The position numbers were made by a program, and so were the translations under genes. A DNA stretch of 17,500 bases from Glandiceps talaboti (lineage: Eukaryota; Hemichordata; Enteropneusta; Spengelidae). Positions 17,442-17,500 of the stretch are shown here, in pieces. The stretch's first letter is position 1; each line of letters starts with the position of its first letter. The stretch covers positions 31,599,832 through 31,617,331 of the forward strand of contig NC_135549.1 of the NCBI RefSeq assembly GCF_964340395.1, written 5' to 3'. Below the pieces are notes generated by a model that saw only the letters and a program-made list of their open reading frames with translations, was not told the DNA's origin and searched no databases.

Positions 17442-17500
17442 GTGGGTGGGTGGGTGGGTGGGTGGGTGGGTGGGTGGGTGGATGGATGGATGGATGGATG
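16713..17500. repeat. Compound tetranucleotide microsatellite (GATA, ACAT, GATA, GGTG, GGAT), runs off the right edge
   Basis: Successive blocks: (GATA)n with a few interruptions (about 16721-16852), (ACAT)n with rare TTCAT variants (about 16868-17276), (GATA)n (about 17291-17440), (GGTG)n (about 17441-17480) and (GGAT)n (17481-17500). Frames reading MYVCMYVC or similar are artefacts of the repeat. It lies in the intron between exon 7 and the unseen TM2 exon. Confidence 0.97.

Overview
The window is nuclear DNA of an animal, most likely a non-vertebrate bilaterian. It is AT-rich, has a large multi-exon gene with GT-AG introns, carries dead non-LTR retrotransposons, and is unusually dense in mini- and microsatellites. 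I cannot name the species from the sequence.

Layout. Positions 1-560 (minus strand) hold a dead reverse-transcriptase fragment interrupted by a (TGTTG)n tract. About 587-6060 has no recognisable gene; its only strong structure is a tandem array of about 13.5 copies of a 40-bp unit (3330-3869), each unit with a perfect inverted repeat, followed by poly-C/(CA)n. At 6127-7400 lies a head-to-tail array of 16 units of about 78 bp that is tRNA-like on the minus strand. The copy at its low-coordinate edge still has A box, B box and a T4 terminator. Diverged direct repeats (6062-6124 and 7557-7637) bracket the array. A 27-bp minisatellite of about 17 copies (7660-8122) and (CA)n/(TA)n lead up to the gene.

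The one clear protein gene is on the plus strand and fills the right half. It is a DEG/ENaC (amiloride-sensitive, ASC-family) cation channel subunit. Seven coding exons are visible (8301-9661, 12343-12446, 13040-13203, 13827-14025, 14416-14488, 14799-14930, 16077-16152). Their splice phases join without conflict into 703 codons. They cover the N-terminal HG gating motif, TM1, the extracellular finger/palm/thumb with its cysteine pattern, and the stretch leading to the wrist. TM2 and the C-terminus lie beyond the right edge. The striking part is exon 1: a charged insert of about 300 residues after TM1 contains two canonical furin-type sites (RRRR|S and REKR|F) about 160 residues apart, bracketing a segment whose last third is strongly basic. 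Acidic, Trp/Tyr-rich arms lie on either side. This recalls the proteolytically excised inhibitory tract of vertebrate ENaC, but on a much larger scale.

Intron 1 carries a 5'-truncated, frameshifted non-LTR retrotransposon (about 10027-12192) in gene orientation, ending in a (TATG)n tail. Five of the seven introns start with a repetitive or G/purine-rich tract within about 50 nt of the splice donor. The last intron is almost entirely repeats: seven copies of a 68-bp unit, then an 800-bp GATA/ACAT/GGTG/GGAT compound microsatellite running off the window.
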